Shown in pieces: positions 1 to 6,615 of a stretch of 64,000 nt of DNA; within the stretch, counting starts at the first letter, position 1, and each line of letters opens with the position of its first letter. Location of the stretch: contig NZ_BOOA01000008.1 of NCBI RefSeq assembly GCF_016862995.1, forward strand, positions 1 to 64,000, written 5' to 3'. The stretch is from Acrocarpospora phusangensis (GTDB lineage Bacteria > Actinomycetota > Actinomycetes > Streptosporangiales > Streptosporangiaceae). The notes beneath the pieces are model-generated. The model worked only from the letters and a program-made list of their open reading frames with translations. It made no database searches and was not told the origin of the DNA. The translations under genes and the position numbers were made by a program.

Positions 1-11
1 ACGTGCCGGGG

Positions 12-299
12 TCAGTCGGCGTCGCTGAGGCCGATGGAGAAGGCGGAGTCCAGATCGTGGCGGGAGTAGGCGCGGAAGGCGATGTGGGTCTCGGTGTGCA
101 GCACGCCGGGGACCTTGTTCAGCCGCCCCGGGATCACCTCGGCGATCTCCTCGTAGCCCTTCACCCGGACCATGGCCATCAGGTCGTACTCCCCGGTGAT
201 CGAGTAGACCTCGCTGACGCCGTCGAGATCGGCGATGGCCTGCGCGACCTCGGGGATCCGAGCGACATCCGCGTTGATGTGCACGATCGCGGTGATCAT
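12..299 (-). CDS. Stand-alone Lrp/AsnC ligand-binding (RAM) domain protein
   Basis: A 95-residue protein consisting only of the RAM (ACT-like) ligand-binding and oligomerisation domain of Lrp/AsnC regulators. The sequence begins MITAIVHINADVARIPEVAQ and includes the typical VxGxYDLMAMVRV strand and a VPGVLHTETHIAF segment. The N-terminal helix-turn-helix of full-length Lrp is absent, which is common for this single-domain actinobacterial family and not a sign of truncation. Such proteins are thought to bind small ligands such as amino acids and may pair with full-length Lrp proteins; the ligand here is unknown. The ATG start is preceded on the minus strand by a purine-rich AGAGATC stretch. 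The next gene on the same strand lies 36 bp upstream of it in the other orientation sense, so co-transcription with the exonuclease gene (336-2057) is likely. Confidence 0.88.
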   Translation of the reverse strand: MITAIVHINADVARIPEVAQAIADLDGVSEVYSITGEYDLMAMVRVKGYEEIAEVIPGRLNKVPGVLHTETHIAFRAYSRHDLDSAFSIGLSDAD

Positions 300-335
300 G
301 TGATCTCTCCCGTTTCTGGCTGACGTGAGATCAAC

Positions 336-2057
336 CTATCGCAGCGGCCTGCCCTCCCTCGGGCGGTGCTCCCGCAGGCTCTCGTAGGCGCGGTCGATCC
401 GCCCCTTCAGGCGGCCCGCGCCGTACGCCGGGAGGCTCCAGGTGCCGCCTTCGACGCGGACCAGGCGGACGCCGGGGGTGTCCAGCCAGCGCAGGATGGT
501 CTCGGTCTCCTCGGCGCTGGCCGCCGGGGTGGGGCCGGGGCCGGGGATGACCGTCTCCGCGGTGGCGACCAGGGCCTCCACGTACGGCACCGGGTGGGCG
601 CCGCGGGGCATCACGCCGGCGGCGGTCAGGCGGCCGTGGCGGATGACGTGGATGTCCCAGTCGCCGTCGAAGGCGGGGCTGGCGGCGACCATCTGCTCGA
701 TGCGGGTGAGCGAGAGCAGGCGCTGCATGCGGGCGGCCGTCCGCACGTACGCGGCGAGGCGGTCGCGGTCGACGGCGGCCTCCTCGTAGCGCTGTTCGGC
801 GGAGAGCCGGTCCATCCGGGCCTCCACGGCGGAGAAGACGAGGCCGGCGTCGTGCTCCATGGCGTGGCGGGCCTGGGCGACGTGCACGCCGTACGCCGCC
901 TGGGACTGCCTGCCGTCGCAGGGGGCGCCGCATTTGCCCAGCTCGGCCAGGGTGCAGGCACTGCGGAAGACCGTGGCTGATAATCGTTCGCCGCACTGCC
1001 GGAGCGGGAGCGCCTCGTGCATGGCGGTGCGCGCGTCGTCGGCGGTACGGCTGCTGCCGAACGGGCCGAGGTAGGTGGCGCCGTCGTCCTTGAGGTCGCG
1101 GACGATACTGAGCCGGGGGAACGGCTCGTTGGTCAGTTTCAGCCAGACGACCCGCTCGGGGAAGCGGGAGCGCCGGTTGTAGCGCGGTTTGGTGGCTCCG
1201 ATCATGCGCAGTTCGCGGATCTCGGCCTCCAGGCCGGTGGCGCAGACGATGGTCCTGACCCGTTCGGCGATGCCGATCATCTCGCGGACGCGGGGCCTGG
1301 TCTCGCTGGCGGTGAAGTAGCTGCGGACCCGGTTGCGCAGGTTGGAGCTCTTGCCGACGTAGAGGGCCTCGCCCGCGGCGTCCTCGAAGATGTAGACGCC
1401 CGGGCGGCTGGGCACGCCCTCGGAGAGGTGGCGTTTGCGCTGCTGCTCGGGGGTGGGCATGCGGACGAAGCCCCGCAGGTCCTCCAGCGTGTGCACGCCC
1501 AGGGAGCCCACGCGGCCGATCAGCCCGTGCAGCACGTCGACGGTGGCGCGGGCGTCGGCCAGGGCCCGGTGGCAGGGCTCGGTGCCGCTCCGGAAGAAGC
1601 GTGCCAGCGTGCCGAGCTTGCAGTTGGGCGTCTCGTCGCGGTTGAGCACCCGCCGGGCGAGGTCGGCGGTGTCCACCACCGGGTTCACCGGCGGGGGGTA
1701 GCCCTGGGCCGCGCAGGCGGCCTTGATGAAGCCCAGGTCGAAGGGCGCGTTGTGGGCCACCAGCGTGCAGCCCCGGATGAACTCCAGGAAGCTGGGCAGG
1801 ACCTCGGTCATGCGCGGGGCGGCCACCACCATCGCGTCGGTGATCCCGGTCAGCACCGAGATGAACGGGGGGATCGGGCCGCCCGGGTCCACCAGCGTGG
1901 CGAACTCGCCGAGCATCTCGCCGCCGCGCACCTTGACGGCCCCGATCTCGGTGATGCCGTGCTCGGCCGCGGAGGTGCCGGTGGTCTCCAGGTCGAAGAC
2001 GACGAACGTCACGCCGGCCAGCGGAGTCCCGAGATCATCTAGAGTGCCCTGTTCCAC
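336..2057 (-). CDS. DEDDh exonuclease fused to UvrC-like GIY-YIG domain
   Basis: A 573-residue fusion. Residues about 15-180 form a DnaQ/epsilon-type 3'-5' exonuclease: VFDLETTGT (Exo I, Asp/Glu), HNAPFDLGF (Exo II) and HRALADARATVDV (Exo III with the DEDDh histidine). Residues about 215-300 form a GIY-YIG nuclease domain as in UvrC/Cho (RPGVYIF ... ALYVGKSSNLRNRV), followed by a UvrC-like cysteine segment and a UvrB-binding-like stretch (LSAEQRYEEAAVDRDRL). The C-terminal RNase H-like and helix-hairpin-helix domains of UvrC are absent. This architecture matches the actinobacterial family that includes mycobacterial Rv2191. It probably acts in DNA repair, making a Cho-like incision combined with exonuclease trimming; the substrate is inferred. 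It sits beside an NlpC/P60 gene as in mycobacteria. Confidence 0.9.
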   Translation of the reverse strand: MEQGTLDDLGTPLAGVTFVVFDLETTGTSAAEHGITEIGAVKVRGGEMLGEFATLVDPGGPIPPFISVLTGITDAMVVAAPRMTEVLPSFLEFIRGCTLVAHNAPFDLGFIKAACAAQGYPPPVNPVVDTADLARRVLNRDETPNCKLGTLARFFRSGTEPCHRALADARATVDVLHGLIGRVGSLGVHTLEDLRGFVRMPTPEQQRKRHLSEGVPSRPGVYIFEDAAGEALYVGKSSNLRNRVRSYFTASETRPRVREMIGIAERVRTIVCATGLEAEIRELRMIGATKPRYNRRSRFPERVVWLKLTNEPFPRLSIVRDLKDDGATYLGPFGSSRTADDARTAMHEALPLRQCGERLSATVFRSACTLAELGKCGAPCDGRQSQAAYGVHVAQARHAMEHDAGLVFSAVEARMDRLSAEQRYEEAAVDRDRLAAYVRTAARMQRLLSLTRIEQMVAASPAFDGDWDIHVIRHGRLTAAGVMPRGAHPVPYVEALVATAETVIPGPGPTPAASAEETETILRWLDTPGVRLVRVEGGTWSLPAYGAGRLKGRIDRAYESLREHRPREGRPLR

Positions 2058-2120
2058 GCCCTAGACCATAGAGACGCGGACCGACACTTCCCGGGATTGC
2101 CGCCGCCCCGCGTGTCGTGT

Positions 2121-2681
2121 CTATACGAGTTCGTCCCATTCGCGACGCAGCATCGCGTAGATGATCTCGTCGGTCCACTCGTCCTTGACCATCTCGTTCT
2201 CGACCAGATGCGCCTCCTTGCGCATGCCGAGTCGCGCCATGACCTTCGTGGAGGCGGTGTTGCGACCGTCGCAGCGGGCGGCGATGCGGTGGAGTCCCAG
2301 TCCCTCGAAGCCCAGCCTGAGCATCTCCCTGGTCGCCTCGGTGGCGTAGCCCTTGCCGTGGAACGCCGGATGGAGGATGTAGCCGATCTCGCCCTGCCGG
2401 TGCTCGCGGCTGTGCCAGAACAGCAGGCACTCGCCCGCCAGCGCGCCGCCCTCCCGCTCGCAGACGGCCAGCGCGAGCGCCTGCCCCTCGTCGGTGAGCT
2501 CCGTGACCTGGATCTTCTTCTCCAGGGACTCCCGCACCTCGGCCAGGTCACGCGGACCCCAGTAGAGATACCTGGTCACCTCGGGCAGCGACTGGAAGGC
2601 GTGTACGGCGTGCAGGTCGCCGGCCTCGTAAGGCCGCAGGATCAGGCGGGGCGTCTCGATGGGGTACGCGGGCTTGAGCAT
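2121..2681 (-). CDS. GNAT family N-acetyltransferase (RimJ/RimL type)
   Basis: A 186-residue acetyltransferase of the Acetyltransf_3 type. It opens with TPRLILRPYEAGDLHAV, the usual RimJ-like start, and holds the acetyl-CoA loop in HPAFHGKGYATEATREML, followed by LGLHRIAARCDGRNTASTKVMARLGM, the signature helix of the family. These enzymes acetylate ribosomal protein N-termini, antibiotics or small amines; nothing here fixes the substrate. The gene is divergent from the NYN-domain gene at 2993 and is followed by the exonuclease gene after a 63-bp gap. Confidence 0.85.
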   Translation of the reverse strand: MLKPAYPIETPRLILRPYEAGDLHAVHAFQSLPEVTRYLYWGPRDLAEVRESLEKKIQVTELTDEGQALALAVCEREGGALAGECLLFWHSREHRQGEIGYILHPAFHGKGYATEATREMLRLGFEGLGLHRIAARCDGRNTASTKVMARLGMRKEAHLVENEMVKDEWTDEIIYAMLRREWDELV

Positions 2682-2992
2682 CCGACCAGACTAAATCACC
2701 TGATTCCGCCCAAGCGGCCGTGCGATGGCGGTGCGGTGGCCGTGCGGTGGCCGTGTGCCGGCCGGGTGGCGGGCCTCCGCCGTGGCCGCAGCTGCGCACG
2801 ACGGAGGCCCTATCTGCACGGTATGTGATAGATCGTCCCTGGTTGCCGGTGGGGTGGTGGTTAAGTAGTGGGGCGGTAGCTGGTGAAATCCACTGATTCG
2901 GGCAGTGGAGGCGGGCAAGTCGCGGAAAGTGATGTGGGGGCCCCGCTGAGCCGTACCCTTGAATGAAAGACCAGGACGAGGAGCGACCAGGG
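2682..2992. other. Divergent intergenic region with inverted repeat
   Basis: A 311-bp gene-free stretch between the divergent GNAT and NYN genes. It holds several GCGGTGGCCGTG-like short direct repeats at about 2725-2757, and an inverted repeat with 13-nt arms (2771-2783 and 2798-2810, one mismatch, 14-nt loop). The hairpin is not at the 3' end of any gene seen here, so it is either in a 5' leader or belongs to an unannotated transcript. Promoters for both flanking genes should lie here but no clear -35/-10 pair stands out. Confidence 0.5.
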
Positions 2993-4309
2993 ATGAGTTC
3001 AGCCGGAGAGGGCCTGTCTCGTCCCCTGCCCGAGCAGGTTCGGGCTCACGTCGTCGAACTGGCGGCGCAGGTGCTCGGCGCGATGCCCGCGGGGACGGTT
3101 CCGCCGCCGCTGCGCGGCATCGCCAAGTTCGACCCCAGGAAGCGGGCCCGGCTTGGGAGCGCGCCCATCGCGGCGCAGCTGGAGAACGACAAGGAGTTCC
3201 GGGAGCTCGTCGCGGAGGCACTGACCGCCGCGTGGCCCGAGCTGGTGGCCGCGCTGGCCGAGGAGACCGTGCCGCCCGCCGCCGAACCCGTGCTGGTGGC
3301 CGCGGCGGCGTACCTGACCAGGCCGCCCGGCTGGCCCGAGCTGGTGGAGCGGGCGCGCGAGGACATCGACCGGCAGGCGGCGCTGGGCAGCCAGCGCGAG
3401 CAGGCCGAGAGCAAGCTGCGCGAGCAGCTCGCGGCCCAGCGCACGGCGGCCAAGGAGGAGGTCGACCGGGTCAGGGAGCAGCTGCGGGGCGCGCGGGCCG
3501 AGAACGCCGAGCTGCGGCGCAAGCTGCACGACGCCAGGGAGCGGGCCAAGGCCGCCGAGCTGCGCGCCCAGGAGCTGGACGCCGCCACCGCCGACGCCCG
3601 CAACCGGGTGGCGGGCGCGGGCGCCGCCGCCGAGGCGGAGATCCGCAAGCTGAAGGAGCGGCTGGCCGAGGCGGAGCGCCACCTGGAGGCCAGCCGCCGG
3701 GCGGCCCGCGAGGGGCGCAGCGTCGAGGACGCGCGCATCCGGGTGCTCATGGACGCGCTGGAGGACGCCGCGAAGGGGCTGCGCAAGGAGCTGTCGCTGC
3801 CGACGTCCATCAGCAGGCCGGCCGACTACGTGACCGCGGTGACGCCGGGGCCGCCGAGCGTGCGGGCGGTGCCCGCGCGGGCGCTGGCCGACGACGACCC
3901 GCAGCTGCTCGACCAGCTGCTGGCCATCCCCAACCTGCACCTGGTGGTAGACGGCTACAACGTCACGAAGACGGGATACGGCTCGCTGACCCTGGTGGAC
4001 CAGCGCAGCCGGCTGCTGACCGGCCTGGGCGGGCTGGCCGTGCAGGTCAAGGTGGAGATCACCTGCGTGTTCGACGGGGCCGAGCTGGACGGTCCCGTCC
4101 AGGTCTCCGCGCCGCGCGGGGTGCGGGTGGCCTTCAGCGCCCCCGGGCAGATCGCGGACGACCTGATCCGGCAGCTGGTCAGGATCGAGCCGCCCGGCCG
4201 GGCCATCGCGGTGGTCTCCTCCGACCGGGAGGTGGCCGAGTCGGTACGCCGGATGGGCGCCAGGCCGGTGCCGTCCACCCTGCTGCTCAGGCGCCTTGGC
4301 CGTTCGTGA
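2993..4309 (+). CDS. NYN domain (PIN-like RNase) protein with coiled coil
   Basis: A 438-residue protein. An N-terminal alpha-helical region (about 1-110) is followed by a long charged coiled coil (about 120-260, rich in Glu, Arg and Ala) and a C-terminal NYN/YacP-like domain beginning at NLHLVVDGYNVTKTGYG and continuing through ITCVFDGAEL and AIAVVSSDREVAESVRRMGA. NYN domains have a PIN-like fold with acidic metal-binding residues; here the Asp of VVDGYN, the Asp of FDGAE and the Asp of SSDREV fit. It is a predicted ribonuclease in tRNA/rRNA or mRNA processing (inferred). The start is placed at ATG 2993 behind GAGGAG; an in-frame ATG at 2963 would add ten residues but has no clear ribosome binding site. 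Confidence 0.82.
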   Translation: MSSAGEGLSRPLPEQVRAHVVELAAQVLGAMPAGTVPPPLRGIAKFDPRKRARLGSAPIAAQLENDKEFRELVAEALTAAWPELVAALAEETVPPAAEPVLVAAAAYLTRPPGWPELVERAREDIDRQAALGSQREQAESKLREQLAAQRTAAKEEVDRVREQLRGARAENAELRRKLHDARERAKAAELRAQELDAATADARNRVAGAGAAAEAEIRKLKERLAEAERHLEASRRAAREGRSVEDARIRVLMDALEDAAKGLRKELSLPTSISRPADYVTAVTPGPPSVRAVPARALADDDPQLLDQLLAIPNLHLVVDGYNVTKTGYGSLTLVDQRSRLLTGLGGLAVQVKVEITCVFDGAELDGPVQVSAPRGVRVAFSAPGQIADDLIRQLVRIEPPGRAIAVVSSDREVAESVRRMGARPVPSTLLLRRLGRS

Positions 4310-4420
4310 TCGAGTGATCACGATAGGTGATGAGCAGGGCAAATAGCCCGAATCGGTTGAGCGAGCAAGATCGCTTCACTAGAGTTCCCGACCAGGTCTG
4401 TCCGTCTGGAAGGGGTCCTT

Positions 4421-5383
4421 GTGCGTGGGCGAGTCTCGGTCGCGGCGGGTATGGCCGCAGCCGTCATCCTCCTCCCGGTAGTCGGCGCGCAGGCCGACCC
4501 GAAGCCCACGATCGCCGAGGCGCAGGCCAAACTCCGGAAGCTGAACAAGCAGATGGACGACATCGTCGACGACTACAACGGCGCCAACGAGAAGTGGAAG
4601 AAGGCGAAGAAGCAGTACGACAAGGTCAACCTCGCCTTCAAGGACAAGGACCGGCAGGTCCAGGCGTTACGGGCGGGCGTCGTCGGCGTCGCGGTGAGCA
4701 ACTACCAGACGGGCGACTTCCGGACCCTGAGCGGGCTGTTCACCGCCGACAACCCGGACGCCATGCTCAACACGCTGGCGCTGATGGACCAGCTGGCCGT
4801 CGGCCGCTCCAAGTCGCTGGCCACGTTCGAGGACGCGATCAAGGGCCTGCGCGACCAGCGGGAAGCCAGGAAGAAGACGTACGAGGACGCGTCCAAGATC
4901 AAGGACGAGCTGGTCAAGAAGAAGAAAAAGGCCGACCGGATGGTCGAGGAGCAGGTGAAGCTGCTCCGGGAGCTCGGGGCGTACAACCCGGGCAACACCA
5001 ACAGCGCCGGGCAGGTCTACACCGGGCCCGCGTCGGGCAACGCGCTGGCGGCCCTTGAGTTCGCGTACGCGCAGATCGGGAAGCCGTACCGGTATGGGGG
5101 CACGGGTCCGGGGTCGTGGGACTGTTCTGGGCTCGTACAGGCGGCCTGGCGCAAGGGTGGCGTGAGCCTGCCGCGGACCAGTTACGAGATGTGGGCCTGG
5201 GGGGCCAACCGGCGGGTGTCGGTGAGCTCGCTGGAGCCGGGGGACCTGGTGTGGCACAGCGGGTTCGGGCACGTGGGCATCTACGCCGGCGACGGCAAGG
5301 TCGTGCACTCGCCGCAGACGGGTGACGTGGTCAAGGTCACGCCTCTCAGCCAGTACAACCCCGACAAGGCTGTACGTCCCTAA
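4421..5383 (+). CDS. Secreted NlpC/P60 peptidoglycan endopeptidase (C40)
   Basis: A 320-residue cell-wall hydrolase. A signal peptide (VAAGMAAAVILLPVVGAQA) is followed by a long coiled coil (about 30-190, starting PTIAEAQAKLRKLNKQMDDI) and the NlpC/P60 domain (about 205-320). The catalytic residues are visible: Cys235 in WDCSGLV, His284 in GHVGIY and His296 in VVHSP. It probably cleaves D-Glu-mDAP bonds in peptide stems, as RipA-like enzymes do; the coiled coil may act as an autoinhibitory or FtsX-docking segment (inference from the family). GTG start behind AAGGGG. The position next to the Rv2191-like gene matches mycobacterial Rv2190c. Confidence 0.92.
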   Translation: MRGRVSVAAGMAAAVILLPVVGAQADPKPTIAEAQAKLRKLNKQMDDIVDDYNGANEKWKKAKKQYDKVNLAFKDKDRQVQALRAGVVGVAVSNYQTGDFRTLSGLFTADNPDAMLNTLALMDQLAVGRSKSLATFEDAIKGLRDQREARKKTYEDASKIKDELVKKKKKADRMVEEQVKLLRELGAYNPGNTNSAGQVYTGPASGNALAALEFAYAQIGKPYRYGGTGPGSWDCSGLVQAAWRKGGVSLPRTSYEMWAWGANRRVSVSSLEPGDLVWHSGFGHVGIYAGDGKVVHSPQTGDVVKVTPLSQYNPDKAVRP

Positions 5384-5520
5384 CCATCCTGGGCGTAGAG
5401 CCCGAAATCCCGAAATATCGGTGCTTGGGTAAGCGCTTGCCGTCCGGCGTTGGAACGATCTTGCGTACCCGTGGGGCCGGTGGGGCCCGTGGGACGGCAT
5501 TCAGCCTCTGATTCCCGATG

Positions 5521-5536
5521 TGTGACCAGAGTCACA
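5521..5536. promoter_or_regulatory. CRP-type operator (TGTGA-N6-TCACA)
   Basis: TGTGACCAGAGTCACA is an exact match to the cAMP-receptor-protein consensus TGTGA-N6-TCACA, with flanking GATG/CATC that extend the symmetry. It lies about 385 bp upstream of the second NlpC/P60 start and upstream of the riboswitch. A weaker copy (TGTGT-N6-TCACA) lies at 5720-5735. Binding is predicted, not shown. Confidence 0.6.
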
Positions 5537-5735
5537 TTCATCGGCGAAATACCAGTGTAAGCAGGGGTTTTCTCGCACATTCCGAGTTATCTGATCTTTA
5601 TCTTTTGGAGAAAGCTTTGCCGAATCAAGGGAAAGCTCGGTAGTTTCTGGCCCGCGACGTGCAAGCCATGCCGTCGCGTCCCTGTCAGCCAAATGTGCTG
5701 ATGTCTCCATAAAGATCCATGTGTCGCATGTCACA

Positions 5736-5885
5736 AATGCGGCCGGCCGAGTCCATGCAGTCAGGAGGCATGGAGCCGGGGACCCAATAGGCCCTGTACG
5801 CAGGCGCTCAGGGGTGAATCGGTGGCAATTCCACCGTAGGGCGACTTCCCCGCCCGAATCCGTCAGCTAACCCGGTAGGCGCAAG
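5736..5885 (+). promoter_or_regulatory. ydaO/yuaA-type c-di-AMP riboswitch
   Basis: The stretch carries hallmark ydaO-yuaA core elements: GAGCCGGGGACCCAATAGG (about 5773-5791), GGGGTGAATCGGTGG (about 5811-5825), and the 3' block CCCGAATCCGTCAGCTAACC followed by CGGTAGGC (about 5853-5880). It sits directly upstream of an NlpC/P60 gene, the classical actinobacterial context of this c-di-AMP sensor. In known members c-di-AMP binding lowers expression. The 5' boundary is approximate. Confidence 0.88.
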
Positions 5886-5906
5886 AGGAAGATCATAGGA
5901 GCGATC

Positions 5907-6545
5907 CTGTCCACCACCCCCGCATGCCTGTCCCGTCTTGCCCGTCTCTCCCTGAGCGGCGTCGCTCTCACGGCCTCGGTCGGAGTCTTCGCGGCGCAGC
6001 CGGTGGCGGCTGAAACGGCGGCAGTCACCCTCACGAAGATCGGCTCCACCGACCCGGCCATTGCCGGGAACGTTCCCATCAGCGGCGTTCCCGCGCTGGA
6101 CCTCCCCGCCGGCCACCCCCAGGCCGGCGCCGCGAAGGTCCCGGCGAAGAAGCGCGCCACCGTCACGAAGGCCGCACGCCAGCGGTCCAAGGCCCAGCGG
6201 GCCGTCGCGGTGGCCAAGGCGCAGATCGGCGACCCGTACCGGTGGGGAGCCACCGGTCCCGGCTCGTTCGACTGCTCCGGCCTGGTCGTGTACGCCTGGC
6301 GCAAAGCAGGCGTGAAGCTTCCGCGAACCACCTACTCCCAGCGCAGGGCGGTGAAGAAGAAGGTGTCCTGGCGCAACCTGCGCCCCGGCGACCTGATCTT
6401 CACCAGCGGCGGCGGGCACGTGGGCATCTATGTCGGAAAGGGCAGGATGGTCCACTCCCCACACAGCGGCGCCCGGGTTCGCATCGACAAGCTGAACACC
6501 TACCGCAAGCGCACCTTCGTCGGCGCGGTACGACCCGGTCTCTGA
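5907..6545 (+). CDS. Secreted NlpC/P60 hydrolase under riboswitch control
   Basis: A small C40 peptidase. Catalytic residues, numbered from the chosen start, are Cys123 (FDCSGLVVYAW), His171 (GGGHVGIYVG) and His183 (MVHSPHSG). The first ATG/GTG in frame (GTG 6003) would remove any export signal. Upstream in the same open frame is a good signal peptide with an h-region around LSLSGVALTASVGVFAA and an AA cleavage region near PVAAE. The only plausible start for it is CTG 5907, five bases after AGGAG (5897-5901), with ATC 5904 as an alternative. So I annotate 5907 as a non-canonical start, giving 212 residues. Transcription ends at a strong terminator at 6564. Expression is predicted to respond to c-di-AMP and perhaps cAMP-CRP. 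Confidence 0.85.
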   Translation: MSTTPACLSRLARLSLSGVALTASVGVFAAQPVAAETAAVTLTKIGSTDPAIAGNVPISGVPALDLPAGHPQAGAAKVPAKKRATVTKAARQRSKAQRAVAVAKAQIGDPYRWGATGPGSFDCSGLVVYAWRKAGVKLPRTTYSQRRAVKKKVSWRNLRPGDLIFTSGGGHVGIYVGKGRMVHSPHSGARVRIDKLNTYRKRTFVGAVRPGL

Positions 6546-6563
6546 CCGTGATCTAGATCCATC

Positions 6564-6615
6564 CCTCATCGGTGCTCCGCCTGGTCCCTGGGCGGAGCAC
6601 CGATGAGGTCTTTTC
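6564..6615 (+). terminator. Strong intrinsic terminator after NlpC/P60 gene
   Basis: Perfect 18-bp stem (arms 6564-6581 and 6591-6608), 9-nt loop, followed by TCTTTTCG. It overlaps the last codon of the convergent MMPL gene and can stop both transcripts, with the T-run favouring the plus strand. Confidence 0.85.

Noticed and set aside
1017-2042. Long plus-strand open frame of 341 codons opposite the exonuclease gene
   Set aside because: It is Gly/Ala/Asp/His-rich without any domain and mirrors a conserved gene on the other strand; it is a high-GC antisense artefact.
5501-5734. 77-codon minus-strand frame upstream of the riboswitch
   Set aside because: It has no recognisable features and overlaps the CRP-like box and leader region; not supported as a gene.
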